Positions 36,251 through 45,177 of a stretch of 64,000 nucleotides of DNA are shown here, piece after piece (positions within the stretch are counted from its first letter, which is position 1; the number at the start of each line of letters is the position of its first letter). Position numbers and translations under genes: made by a program. The stretch is from contig NZ_CP117167.1 of the NCBI RefSeq assembly GCF_028596025.1, positions 1,178,001 to 1,242,000 on the forward strand, given 5' to 3'. The notes under the pieces are model-generated. The model searched no databases. It was not told where the DNA came from and saw nothing but the letters and a program-made list of their open reading frames with translations. Origin of the DNA: Mucilaginibacter jinjuensis. GTDB lineage: Bacteria > Bacteroidota > Bacteroidia > Sphingobacteriales > Sphingobacteriaceae.

Positions 36251-37402
36251 ATGAAAGCAAAAAACTTAATATTAGCATCAGTTGCTACACTATTCGCGGG
36301 ATCAGTCTTCGCTCAAACAAGCAGTAGTATCGTATTTAGCGGTAAAACAGATACTGCTTACAATGGTAAGATGGTGATTTTATACAATAAAATTACAGGC
36401 GATCATGATTCAACCCTGGTAGCCAATGGCCGGTTTGAAATGACCGTTCCTTACAAAGAACCAAGCCGGTATATGTTTTATAGCAAATATGAAGTGAGAA
36501 AAAAAGGCGGATATGCCCCTTTCGGCATTATTGTAACAAAACCGGGTACCGTGCAGCTGAACGCAGACATGGAAACATTTACCAACTCCACAGTGCCGGG
36601 GAACAAGGAAAACGACCTTTATCTTTCTTTTATTAAAGAGAGTGCACCTGCAAGGGAACAGATTATTGACAAATTGTCTGCAAAATACGGTGCTGACTTT
36701 TCAAAGCACCTTAATCAGAAAGATCCGCTATATGGGGAGGTCAACCAGTACTATAATGATCTGAATGCTGAATTTAACAAAGGCCAGGTAGAAAGATTAG
36801 GTTTATTTATCCAGTTGCATCCGGAATCGTTCACTGCACTATACCTGTTGAATAGTATGATTACGGTTGTGCCGGCAGATAAGGCGCAACTCTATTATAA
36901 TGAACTCGTAATAGCTTACAAAACAACGAGTTATGCGCTTAATATACAAAAATCTATCGATGCGAAGAACATTACCGCCATCGGCAAACTAGCGCCGGAT
37001 TTTGAACAGCCGGATACTTCAGGAAAAATGGTTAAACTTTCCGATTTCAGGGGACAGTACGTGTTGGTCGACTTTTGGGCCAGCTGGTGCATACCGTGTC
37101 GTGAGGAAAATCCCAATGTAGTGAAAGCGTATAGTCGCTTTCATAAAAAAGGTTTTACGGTACTGAGCGTGTCACTTGATCAGCCCGGAAAAAAAGAGTC
37201 CTGGCTAAATGCTATACATCATGATCAGTTGACTTGGACACAAGTCTCAGACCTGAAGTTCTGGAATAACGCAGTCGCAAAGTTGTATGGGATCCAAGCT
37301 ATACCGCAGAACTTTTTACTGGATAAAGAAGGAAAAATCATAGCGGTGAATATTAAAGGGAATGATCTTCAGAATAAGTTGCTGGAGCTTTTCCCACAAT
37401 AA
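36251..37402 (+). CDS. DUF4369-TlpA thiol-disulfide oxidoreductase
   Basis: A 383-residue exported protein with a signal peptide ending VFAQ near residue 22, a DUF4369-like N-terminal beta domain, a helical middle and a C-terminal TlpA domain with active site WCIPC (DFWASWC context) and the cis-Pro region QAIPQNFLL. It is the last gene of the plus-strand uptake/protease cluster and a close paralogue of the broken gene before it. The three tandem copies differ in the active-site dipeptide (VP, GP, IP), which may tune redox potential. Confidence 0.88.
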   Translation: MKAKNLILASVATLFAGSVFAQTSSSIVFSGKTDTAYNGKMVILYNKITGDHDSTLVANGRFEMTVPYKEPSRYMFYSKYEVRKKGGYAPFGIIVTKPGTVQLNADMETFTNSTVPGNKENDLYLSFIKESAPAREQIIDKLSAKYGADFSKHLNQKDPLYGEVNQYYNDLNAEFNKGQVERLGLFIQLHPESFTALYLLNSMITVVPADKAQLYYNELVIAYKTTSYALNIQKSIDAKNITAIGKLAPDFEQPDTSGKMVKLSDFRGQYVLVDFWASWCIPCREENPNVVKAYSRFHKKGFTVLSVSLDQPGKKESWLNAIHHDQLTWTQVSDLKFWNNAVAKLYGIQAIPQNFLLDKEGKIIAVNIKGNDLQNKLLELFPQ

Positions 37403-37411
37403 TCATTTTTA

Positions 37412-37892
37412 TTAAATCGGATAGGCAGTATCATGCCCGGTTTCAGACAGAACAAAAAAACTTTGCACTGTAGTGATGTTGGGAAGCGTAGCCAGCTTAT
37501 TGCGATACAAAGATGATAAGCTTCCATGTCGCTGGTTGCTATGCGCAGAATAAAATCGAAAGTACCCGTCATTTGGTAACGTTCCATGACTTGTGGAATT
37601 TAACGACTTCTTGTTCAAATGTGTCAAGCGTATCGGCGGCATGGTCATTTAATAAAACATGGCTGTAAGCGATCGAGCTTTTGTTGATTTTCCTCAGGTC
37701 GAGGATAGTCACTGTTTTCACAATATATCCTTGTTCTTTTAATCGTCTTACACGTTCATGTATGGTCGCGACGGATTTGTAAATTTTAACCGCGATCTCT
37801 TTGTTTGTTAATTCGCCATTCCGTTGTAAGGGCATTAAAATCGCGATGTCAACGGAATCTAATGAGTTAGTTTCCATGTCAATTGAGAACAA
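37412..37892 (-). pseudogene. Lrp/AsnC-family regulator, two frameshifts
   Basis: The N-terminal 92 residues show an Lrp-type HTH (DSVDIAILMPLQRNGELTNKEIA, then ATIHERVRRLKEQG). After that the protein moves through two other frames: MERYQMTGTFDFILRIATSDMEAY, then LYRNKLATLPNI and ETGHDTAYPI. In order they form a complete RAM ligand domain of about 155 residues. Each join is repaired by one added base, a C near 37593 and a T near 37520. Such regulators respond to amino acids. It is decay or sequence error. Confidence 0.75.
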
Positions 37893-38630
37893 AGGAGTAA
37901 AAAAACAATAATAATCTACATTTCAAAACCCTACTTCTGAATTGTTACAGCTTTTGTTAAAATAACCGAATAATAAACGGATTAATAAATAGCTTGATAC
38001 ATATAATGATAAAACTCAATTTTATCTGGAATATGGACGTGTTACACCAAAAAATAGTAGATGTAAAAAGTCCATTAATCGCAAAATTTGAAGAATTGAT
38101 ATTTCCAATATTGGGCACATCATTCAAGTTTATTTCGACCTGTACGGGGGAATATCTACGATAACCATTTTGATACCAATGTCGATATATAATATCGGAC
38201 CGAATGATTATTTGAAATCGGTTTGTGCTCGGGTAATCGGGAGAAAGCTCAGGGCTTTACTATCGGGATCGGATCCATTGAGAGAGCAGGTAGAGGCCAT
38301 TTTGAAAAGTGGCCCGCACTTGCTGGCTGGCGATGCCTGACGTATCAAGATGAAATCAAATGTCCGAAAAAGGAATAAAAAGGTTTTGCAACGCCAGGTC
38401 TTGACTTTCTAATACTTGTCCAACGCTTTCGTCGCAAACAGTAGTGTTTGCATCAATGAAGAAGGGATTACACATACTCATCTAAAAAGTCCATCCTTCC
38501 AATTAAGGCAGTGCAGATCAGTTTTTGTATTTTCTGAACCGGCGTCCAATCAAGTCATAGATATAGATGCAAATAATGCTAAGACAGCCCTTTTGATGAT
38601 TTACATATCACTTAATGCCACTTGCTCCGC
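37893..38630. other. Intergenic, possible unrecognised fragments
   Basis: About 740 bp. A 43-codon ORF from 38033 and protein-like text to about 38340 (IYNIGPNDYLKSV, REQVEAILKSGPHLL) are interrupted by stops and not recognised. They may be a decayed gene. No promoter box or hairpin was identified with confidence. Confidence 0.35.
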
Positions 38631-39737
38631 TTAATTTTTCTCATTATCCTGCTGACGAAATTTCAGCTCGTTGCTCAAGCTTTCATGGAAGGCATGCACA
38701 AAAGCATTTTTCAGGATGCCGACAAAAGTAGCCCAAACGCTGGTCTTCGGATCTTTGATATTCCCTTTGATGGGTATGACTGTGGCGATCTTCTTGGTTT
38801 TTGGATTGGTTACAGCTTTAGCGAACAAGCCAACCACGGCTTTTTTCACAACCCGCAGCAGGCCGCCTTTTTTCTTAATATCTTTTTTGACGTTCAATAT
38901 CTTCAGGTCACTGATGAAGGGCTTGACATAACCGTTCATTTCGCCATCCATTAGCGTGAACTTACTAAAGATATCGATGCGGCCGCGTTCCACGTCCATT
39001 TTAGCATTTGCCTCAAAGAACTGGTTTAGGCTGAGCAGGTTCGTGCCAGTCAGCGAGAGGCCAAGGTCAAGGTCGGGAATGTCCTTTAAAGCGTTCACAT
39101 CCATATCCGCCTTTAAATGGCCGCCGCCGATGGAGGTGCCGGTCAGCGATACGTGCGAGGGCAGGCGTTTACCTTCTTTCTGCACATTGGCCAGGTTAAG
39201 CGCGGTTAATTGCATATGATCGATATGTAGATCGGCGACCGGCTTCTTGCTCAGATCAACATAGGCCAGTTTCCCGTTGTTCACCTGTAGGCGGTTGATC
39301 ATCATGGGCATCAGCGCTTTGACGGTTTGGGTCCAGCTTTCCTTCGACGGCTCTTTGCTGATATCTTCCGTAGCCAGGATATGAACAGCCGGACGGTCGA
39401 GGATGACCTCACCAACAAGGCGCCCCTTGAATAACGCGCGCCATTCCACGGAAAGGTCTGCCCGCTCTACAGCGAGAAAAGGAAACTTTGCTGGATCGGT
39501 TGTCTTTTTTAACAGCAGGCCTTTGATCACATAAGCGCCGCGATAAAGGCTGATATCAATATCAACGACATGACCGGTGTACCCGGGTAGCGCATTAAGC
39601 TTTGTATTGACATAATGTTTGACGATGCCCGGCAGGAGCAATCGGAAAATGATCAACGCTATGATAACACCCAGCAAAACCTTATATCCGACCGCCAGAC
39701 TGCGCAGCCAGCTCCAGGTACTTTTATGCTTTATCAT
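38631..39737 (-). CDS. DUF748/AsmA-like membrane-anchored protein
   Basis: A 368-residue protein with one membrane helix at about 18-38 and a long periplasmic region rich in beta-strands. Motifs such as GYTGHVVDIDISLYRGAYVIKG and ADLSVEWRALFKGRLVGE are typical of DUF748 proteins in the AsmA-like superfamily. These are thought to help move lipids or shape the envelope. The C-terminus is basic and polar. Its start overlaps the end of the upstream small membrane protein by 14 bp, so the two form an operon. Confidence 0.75.
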   Translation of the reverse strand: MIKHKSTWSWLRSLAVGYKVLLGVIIALIIFRLLLPGIVKHYVNTKLNALPGYTGHVVDIDISLYRGAYVIKGLLLKKTTDPAKFPFLAVERADLSVEWRALFKGRLVGEVILDRPAVHILATEDISKEPSKESWTQTVKALMPMMINRLQVNNGKLAYVDLSKKPVADLHIDHMQLTALNLANVQKEGKRLPSHVSLTGTSIGGGHLKADMDVNALKDIPDLDLGLSLTGTNLLSLNQFFEANAKMDVERGRIDIFSKFTLMDGEMNGYVKPFISDLKILNVKKDIKKKGGLLRVVKKAVVGLFAKAVTNPKTKKIATVIPIKGNIKDPKTSVWATFVGILKNAFVHAFHESLSNELKFRQQDNEKN

Positions 39738-39975
39738 GTTCCAGCTGATGTTGTACGATATCTTCTAATTCGTTCAGGCCCGTTTTATGCTTTTTCTTTT
39801 TCTTCTGTTTCTTTTTCAGGTAATCCTGCGTATGTTCCAGGCGGTAGGCATCTCCTTTGGCCGCGCTCTTGCCGCGCAAATAGAACCAGATGCCGGTGCC
39901 GGCCGCCAGAACTCCTGCAACGATAGCGCCGATAACCAAGCCGGAATGATCTTCTTTGTTAAATGGGTTTTTCAT
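39724..39975 (-). CDS. Small single-pass membrane protein
   Basis: An 83-residue protein with a short polar N-terminus, one membrane helix (GLVIGAIVAGVLAAGTGIWF) and a highly Lys-rich cytoplasmic tail (a KKKQKKKKKHK stretch). The layout is like YtxH-type stress proteins, but no firm family call is possible. The ATG at 39975 is chosen over an upstream one because the upstream residues add nothing recognisable. It overlaps the DUF748 gene by 14 bp. Confidence 0.6.
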   Translation of the reverse strand: MKNPFNKEDHSGLVIGAIVAGVLAAGTGIWFYLRGKSAAKGDAYRLEHTQDYLKKKQKKKKKHKTGLNELEDIVQHQLEHDKA

Positions 39976-40112
39976 AGCTGATGTTTTGTAGTACAACACG
40001 TATCAGCGCTTTTAGTTGTGAAAATATTCAATAAAGACAATTCTTTAGTTAGGAGTTAAAACTATCTCCTGAAAAGCATGTTAATCAGATACATCTAAAT
40101 ATCATCAAACCT

Positions 40113-40286
40113 ATGGCAAAGAAAGGCGTAAAAGTGGAACGTAATTCCGTATCAGAACAACCACACGAGCTTAAATACGAAGCAAAGAAAGAGGACACTA
40201 GCCCCCAAAAGGTAGAGGCCACCAAGAAAGCGACCGGAAGCAACAAACGTGCTGCGGTGGAAAAGAAACTGGAAGGCAAGAAATAA
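40113..40286 (+). CDS. Small lysine-rich protein
   Basis: A 57-residue very basic, Lys/Glu-rich protein starting MAKKGVKVERNS and ending KKLEGKK. The low-complexity, Ala/Lys-rich text looks like a small nucleoid- or stress-associated protein; the family is unknown. Its TAA overlaps the ATG of the next small gene as TAATG, suggesting coupled translation. Confidence 0.5.
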   Translation: MAKKGVKVERNSVSEQPHELKYEAKKEDTSPQKVEATKKATGSNKRAAVEKKLEGKK

Positions 40287-40486
40287 TGTTCAATGAATTG
40301 TCAATTGAAGCCCTGAAAGGGGCTTTATTGTCTCAAAAAAATATACTTACGGAAGATAATATAAAGCCAAAGTGGCCTAAATGGTTCATCAACCTTTCTG
40401 TTGATGAACTAAAGACCGCTATCAGCGAGGTGGGTAATTCAACTAGGGAACTGGAAAATTATTTTAAAATTTCATTGCCCGTTTGA
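40286..40486 (+). CDS. Small hypothetical protein
   Basis: A 66-residue soluble protein, not recognised. The start is fixed by the TAATG overlap with the preceding Lys-rich gene. Motifs PKWPKWFINLSVDELK and STRELENYF suggest a compact helical fold. Probably co-expressed with the gene before it. Confidence 0.45.
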   Translation: MFNELSIEALKGALLSQKNILTEDNIKPKWPKWFINLSVDELKTAISEVGNSTRELENYFKISLPV

Positions 40487-40514
40487 ACGAGATAGGTGAT
40501 CTGTTTAAAGGGTT

Positions 40515-40968
40515 TTGGCGAAGGTATTGACCTGCCGGCCACGATTAAAAAAGCTCAGACAATATTCCAATAAGCATGAAGAAACACGGATTACGGCGCT
40601 GGCAGATATCAAAAGTGGCAAGAATCGAGGTCATTGGATGTGGTATATCTTTCCGTATATCGCCGGGCTAGGCTTGACCGATATTTCGAAACATAATGCC
40701 ATCAAAGATCTACAGAAGGCGACCGACCGTTTTGATGGATCAAACGCTTGGCCTGCTGTTAACGGATATTTGTAATGCGCTTTTACAGCTGGAGACCAAG
40801 GATTCTTTCGAAGTATTCGGCAGTCCTGACAACCTGAGGATAAGGCCTTCCATGACCTTGTTTGATGCCGTACCGGCTACTTTCCCGGTATTCGGGCAGG
40901 TGCTTGATGAATCTTATAGGGGAGAGCGTGACCAGCGGACACTGGACTTCCTCGTTATTAACGGATGA
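40515..40968 (+). pseudogene. DUF1810 family protein, frameshifted
   Basis: Frame one carries ALADIKSGKNRGHWMWYIFP and ISKHNAIKDLQKA, hallmarks of DUF1810 proteins. The second frame, from about 40740, carries ICNALLQLETKDSFEVFGSPDNL and RPSMTLFDAV, the expected second half. A single shift near 40735-40750 joins them; the N-terminal 15 residues of the first frame do not fit, so another break may lie there. The function of DUF1810 is unknown. Confidence 0.65.
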
Positions 40969-40982
40969 AGCTTTGGTGATGC

Positions 40983-41213
40983 AATATTGAACTGCTTAAC
41001 CAGACCTATGCGGCGGATACCATGATTGAGCGCTAGGTGGGCCGTTATCACCTGAACTTTAAAACCGATGCGTTCGGCAGGCCGTTATTATTATTCCTCT
41101 ACAAGCATAGCCACAACTGCAAGATCAAAGGCGGATGTTTTGCCCGGCACCTTGTTATCGATGCGACGGGCCAAGTTATCAAAGATCACTGGGATAACAA
41201 AGGAAAAACTTAG
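40983..41213 (+). pseudogene. Unrecognised small gene with in-frame stop
   Basis: One frame reads as protein for 76 codons (ELLNQTYAADTMIER, then VGRYHLNFKTDAFGRPLLLF and ARHLVIDATGQVIKDHWD) with a single TAG at 41034 and no clear start codon. Strand-rich text and a proper ending suggest a broken gene of unknown family behind the DUF1810 remnant. Confidence 0.4.
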
Positions 41214-41277
41214 ATTTTCCGTGTTCCCTACAGATAACGATTCTTTTAAATACCTTTACAGCTAATTCCTGATCTCG

Positions 41278-42849
41278 ATGTCTCCATCAAAAGATGCCTT
41301 AAGGGTTTTAGAATGCGCTCCCAACAAGTATCTGGTGTTGTCGGTCGACCTTTTTATTCTCACCGCCAGTGAACTGTACCTGGAAGCTACTGAAACCACC
41401 CGCGAGACCATCGTTGGTCGGCATATTTTCGATGCTTTTCCTGATAATCCCAATATAGCCGATATCGAGGGCGTGAATAATGTTAACTTTTCGTTGCAGG
41501 AAGTATTGCGCACCAAAAAGATACACCAGCTCCCGGTGATTCGCTACGATGTTCCTGACCAGAACAGGCCCGGTGCCTTTATCGAGAAATACTGGCATGC
41601 CAGCCATACGCCGGTATTAAACGAAGACGGCGAGATCGAGTTTATTATTCAGCTGGCCAATAATGTTACCGAACAGGTGCTGACGGCAAGGGCTTTGAAA
41701 GTGGTTGAACAGCAGAATAGCGACACGAAAGCTTTGCTGACGCGCGTTACGAAGGAAATGACCGAACAGGTAAATGCGCGGCAGGAAACCGAACGGATGT
41801 CTAACCAGTTAAGGCTCGCCGTCGAGGCGGCTAAGATCGGCACTTGGTTTATTCAGCCGGAATCCAAAGCACTTACCTATAACGAAAACCTGGCGGTGAT
41901 CTTCGGTTATAAAGGAAACGCACCGATGACTTATGAGCAAGCGATCGGCCAGGTAACCGACGAATACCGGTCCGCCATCTTAAATGCGATCGAAGAAGCT
42001 ATCGCCAGTGGTGGTGATTATGACTTCACCTACCAGCAGCTGCGGTTCAATGACAATGAGCTAGTTTGGTTAAGATCACTGGGCCGTATCAGCGAGGACG
42101 AACAAGGTAACCATTCGATATTTTCCGGCGTGGTGATCGATATCACCGAACAAAAAAAAGACGAACAGCGCAAGAACGACTTTATCGGCATGGTCAGCCA
42201 CGAACTGAAAACGCCGCTGACCTCACTGACCGGTATCATCCAGATCGCTGGCCTTAAGTTGAAAGGCCACGAGGACATTTTCTTAGGTACTGCTATAAAC
42301 AGAGCTGGGGTCCTCGTCAAGCGCATGAGCACCATGATCAACGGTTTCTTGAATATATCAAGGTTGGAGTCTGGGAAAATCCTAATCTATAAACAACGGT
42401 TCGCTATCGATGAACTAATCCGCGGAGTAATTGATGAAACGAATTTAAGCAGTTCATCTGATGTCATCGAGTTTGATGAATGTGACCGACTGGAAGTGCG
42501 GGCTGACCGTGATAAGATCGCGTCGGTACTTAGCAACTTATTAAGCAACGCTATAAAATATTCTTCGAAAAGCCCCACAATACAGGTGACCTGCCAAGCC
42601 ACAGCAACCGAGGTGCAGGTCAGCGTAAAGGATGACGGGATGGGCATCGACGAGGAAGATGCGAAGCACATTTTTGAACGCTACTACCGTGTTCAGAGCC
42701 AAGATATGAAGCACATTTCCGGCTTCGGTATAGGCTTATACCTAAGCGCGGAGATCATTGAAAGACATGGTGGCAGGATTTGGGTGGAAAGCGAGTCAGG
42801 CAAAGGATCTATCTTTGCTTTTACACTTCCGTTAGAGCAGAAAGCTTAA
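41278..42849 (+). CDS. PAS-domain sensor histidine kinase, soluble
   Basis: A 523-residue protein without membrane helices. There are two PAS regions (about 10-140 and 185-295; the second ends GVVIDITEQKK), separated by a coiled coil. HisKA follows with SHELKTPL (phospho-acceptor His308), and an ATPase domain has NLLSNAIKYS, DDGMGI and GFGIGLYLS boxes. A cytoplasmic sensor, no cognate regulator adjacent; lone receivers at 43959 and 44734 are candidates. Its last 4 bp overlap, tail to tail, the end of the minus-strand PAS gene. Confidence 0.9.
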   Translation: MSPSKDALRVLECAPNKYLVLSVDLFILTASELYLEATETTRETIVGRHIFDAFPDNPNIADIEGVNNVNFSLQEVLRTKKIHQLPVIRYDVPDQNRPGAFIEKYWHASHTPVLNEDGEIEFIIQLANNVTEQVLTARALKVVEQQNSDTKALLTRVTKEMTEQVNARQETERMSNQLRLAVEAAKIGTWFIQPESKALTYNENLAVIFGYKGNAPMTYEQAIGQVTDEYRSAILNAIEEAIASGGDYDFTYQQLRFNDNELVWLRSLGRISEDEQGNHSIFSGVVIDITEQKKDEQRKNDFIGMVSHELKTPLTSLTGIIQIAGLKLKGHEDIFLGTAINRAGVLVKRMSTMINGFLNISRLESGKILIYKQRFAIDELIRGVIDETNLSSSSDVIEFDECDRLEVRADRDKIASVLSNLLSNAIKYSSKSPTIQVTCQATATEVQVSVKDDGMGIDEEDAKHIFERYYRVQSQDMKHISGFGIGLYLSAEIIERHGGRIWVESESGKGSIFAFTLPLEQKA

Positions 42850-43484
42850 TCATGTTCGCCTTTATTCGAAATTTCTTTGATGACCTGGTCAAGCTCATTA
42901 GCGCTGGTATCCAGCATGTTCATTAACTTCTCCCTTTCTGCATCGTCGTCCGCTACGCGCAGTAGCTTACTAATACCCATAATATTAGCTAGCGGTTTAC
43001 GTACCCCGTGCGATTGTATGAAACTGATCTCATCCAGGGAGGTCTCGGCTTGGTCAAGTTTCTCACGCGTATCGATGAATTCGGTGATATTATAACCTAT
43101 GCAAAAAATTCCCAGCGGCTGGCCCTGTTCATCCAGCATGGCCTGCATTTCCCATTGCGTGACCACGAATCCGCCTTTACCATCGTGTTTACGCAAAGTC
43201 GCTGGGAATAAACGGTTGGGATGCCCGAAGCACATCGGACCAACCTCCTCACAAATCCTGATATCCTGCGGATGCAGTGTAACGGAGAAATCCTGCCCTT
43301 TCAACGTACCTTTGCCAAAACTGAAATTGCGGTCATAATTCGGGCTCACGTAAATATAGACGCCATCCATGCCTATGGCTATGGTATAGAAGAAATCCGA
43401 AGTCTCTAAAAAATTATTGATCTGGTTATACCTGTGCATGAATACTGCATCATTAAATGCTTTTATCATTACGCCTGGAACCAC
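42846..43484 (-). CDS. PAS-domain protein with HisKA-like helix, no ATPase domain
   Basis: A 212-residue protein. A PAS domain (about 20-135: YIYVSPNYDRNF, GIFCIGYNITEFID) is followed by a dimerisation helix with IQSHGVRKPLANIMGI, which resembles a HisKA phospho-acceptor site with a His. The protein stops about 50 residues later with no ATPase domain, so it cannot phosphorylate itself by the usual route. It may accept phosphate or heterodimerise with a full kinase. It may start at the ATG 15 bp further in. Similar truncated proteins occur in Bacteroidota. Confidence 0.7.
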   Translation of the reverse strand: MVPGVMIKAFNDAVFMHRYNQINNFLETSDFFYTIAIGMDGVYIYVSPNYDRNFSFGKGTLKGQDFSVTLHPQDIRICEEVGPMCFGHPNRLFPATLRKHDGKGGFVVTQWEMQAMLDEQGQPLGIFCIGYNITEFIDTREKLDQAETSLDEISFIQSHGVRKPLANIMGISKLLRVADDDAEREKLMNMLDTSANELDQVIKEISNKGEHD

Positions 43485-43545
43485 AAATTGTTTGATTTGC
43501 GCTATTAACTGCTGTTTTCCTAAATTCTTTAATATCGCTTAAATT

Positions 43546-43715
43546 TCATTTCAGGTAATTTTCCAGCTCCTTCGGCGACCCATAATGAATCTCCGCCAGC
43601 GCCATATCAACTTTGATCACGCGACGCCAAACTTTTTCATAACCAGGCTGCCATCGCCCGCACCCGGGTGCTTTTCCTCTTCATACCAATTCGGCACCGG
43701 CAGGCTCACTTAGTT
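43546..43715 (-). pseudogene. Unrecognised fragment, frameshifted
   Basis: The minus strand reads PNWYEEEKHPGAGDG, then in the next frame VWRRVIKVDMALAEIHYGS and a proper stop. It looks like the C-terminal part of a broken gene of unknown family between two small minus-strand genes. Confidence 0.3.
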
Positions 43716-43718
43716 TAA

Positions 43719-43883
43719 TCAGAACTTAACCCATAGGAGGCGGGTATTCGTCTGCATGATCTGCGGGTCTTCCTGCGGCACTTCCGGTTCTTTCGGATCG
43801 CTTGGCTGCGCTATTTCAGGTGTTTCTTTCGGCTGTTCGAATTCCGGTTTTTCACCCGGCAAGGTTTTGTGTTGCTTTCCCAT
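43719..43883 (-). CDS. Small Pro/Glu-rich protein
   Basis: A 54-residue protein rich in Pro, Glu and Gln (KTLPGEKPEFEQPKETPE start), low complexity and without a membrane helix. Short Pro-rich proteins like this are common in Sphingobacteriaceae and have no known role. It diverges from the receiver gene at 43959. Confidence 0.5.
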   Translation of the reverse strand: MGKQHKTLPGEKPEFEQPKETPEIAQPSDPKEPEVPQEDPQIMQTNTRLLWVKF

Positions 43884-43958
43884 AGTTTTTATTTATTAAA
43901 AGGGGACAGGATCAGGTTGTTTGGCCTGCTTATTGCCTGATAGCCAACGGAGAAGGAT

Positions 43959-44324
43959 ATGAAGCAGAAAATACTGGTGCTGGATGATGACGAAGACATA
44001 TTGGATGTGATCTCGTATATTTTAACGGATAAGGGTTATGATGTGGCAACGCTGTCGGGAGGAGAAGAAATCTTTCAGACCATACAGCAGTTTCACCCGG
44101 ACTTGGTGCTGATGGATGTCATGCTGGGCAACATGGATGGCCGCGTGATCTGCAACCAGCTGAAACAACATACCGCGACACATGCGCTGCCGGTGATACT
44201 CATATCCGCTTCGCACGACCTGGCGCAGTCGCTCCGGCAGGAAGGCGCACCAAATGATTTTATCGCCAAACCCTTCGATATCGATTACCTGGTCAAAAAG
44301 GTGCAGCAGCAGCTGGCTGCCTGA
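43959..44324 (+). CDS. Stand-alone response-regulator receiver
   Basis: A 121-residue CheY-like receiver without an output domain. It has the acidic triplet DDDED at about 9-13, phospho-acceptor Asp53 (LMDVML) and the conserved Lys in AKPFD. It probably relays phosphate between nearby PAS kinases and other partners. It lies within a cluster of signalling genes on both strands. Confidence 0.85.
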   Translation: MKQKILVLDDDEDILDVISYILTDKGYDVATLSGGEEIFQTIQQFHPDLVLMDVMLGNMDGRVICNQLKQHTATHALPVILISASHDLAQSLRQEGAPNDFIAKPFDIDYLVKKVQQQLAA

Positions 44325-44398
44325 CGGACTATATTTTTAAATTTTTTAAACCGAGCTTATCACTTACTGTTATTCTCAAAAAATGAACACGCTAAGTT

Positions 44399-44737
44399 AT
44401 GCAACCGATCTATTTAACTATTGGGCTGCATCCCTTGATGATCATCCCTGATATCCAAGCCCATCTCAACGGGCATGCGGCCATTACCCATACTTATCAT
44501 ATATACCGGCAAAGCGGCCTGGCGCCGAAACATGAAATTTTTGAAAACGAGGAAATGCACGGGCTAGATGAGAATGACCATCCCGATTACATTGGGCATC
44601 TGGTATTTGAGATTCCGGAAAAATTATTCAATTATTTTCCCAAGGGAATCCATCCGCCGGACGGCGGTGAGGTGACGGAACTCGTGGAGCAACTGAGCCA
44701 TTACCGGGATAATCCCGGGCTCTGGCAAAATAGCTAA
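44399..44737 (+). CDS. Hypothetical protein
   Basis: A 112-residue soluble protein, not recognised. It is rich in His, Pro and acidic residues (HDENDHPDYIGHLVFEIPEK-like centre) and ends with a helical C-terminus. It overlaps the minus-strand receiver gene tail to tail by 4 bp and follows the 43959 receiver on the same strand. Confidence 0.55.
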   Translation: MQPIYLTIGLHPLMIIPDIQAHLNGHAAITHTYHIYRQSGLAPKHEIFENEEMHGLDENDHPDYIGHLVFEIPEKLFNYFPKGIHPPDGGEVTELVEQLSHYRDNPGLWQNS

Positions 44738-45087
44738 ACGAAGCGACGTACGATAGCGACCAGATCTTCCAGGTCAAATGGTTTCTTGAGATAAGCATCG
44801 GCACCGCTTTCTTCGGCGAGATGAGCCAGCTGATGAACAGCGGAGACGATAACAACAGGGAATTGGACAGTAGCGGGATCTTTTTTCAGTTTCAGGCAAA
44901 GGTCACGGCCAAAGCCGTCCGCCAGTCGGTTGTCCAGCAGAATAAGCGACGGGGCAATTTCCTGCACAGAGCTAACGGGCACAGTTTCCGTAGAACTGAC
45001 CACGTTAAGCCCTTCGTCCTGAAGGATATAAGTCATCATATCCAGAATGTCTTTATCGTCTTCTATGATGAGGATCGTTTTCGCCAT
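44734..45087 (-). CDS. Stand-alone response-regulator receiver
   Basis: A 117-residue CheY-like receiver with the acidic cluster EDDKD, phospho-acceptor Asp in LLDNRLADG and the conserved Lys in LKKPFD. The DNRL motif is common in Bacteroidota single-domain regulators. The ATG at 45087 is chosen because the receiver strand starts at once (MAKTILIIEDD). It is the last of four minus-strand genes behind Hsp20. Confidence 0.85.
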   Translation of the reverse strand: MAKTILIIEDDKDILDMMTYILQDEGLNVVSSTETVPVSSVQEIAPSLILLDNRLADGFGRDLCLKLKKDPATVQFPVVIVSAVHQLAHLAEESGADAYLKKPFDLEDLVAIVRRFV

Positions 45088-45177
45088 TAATGTTACAGAT
45101 AGGGGGCAGTAATCACGGATAGGCTGGATGGAAGGTAGCGGCAAGACTGCACTGCAAATATACAAAAATGCGTTGAT

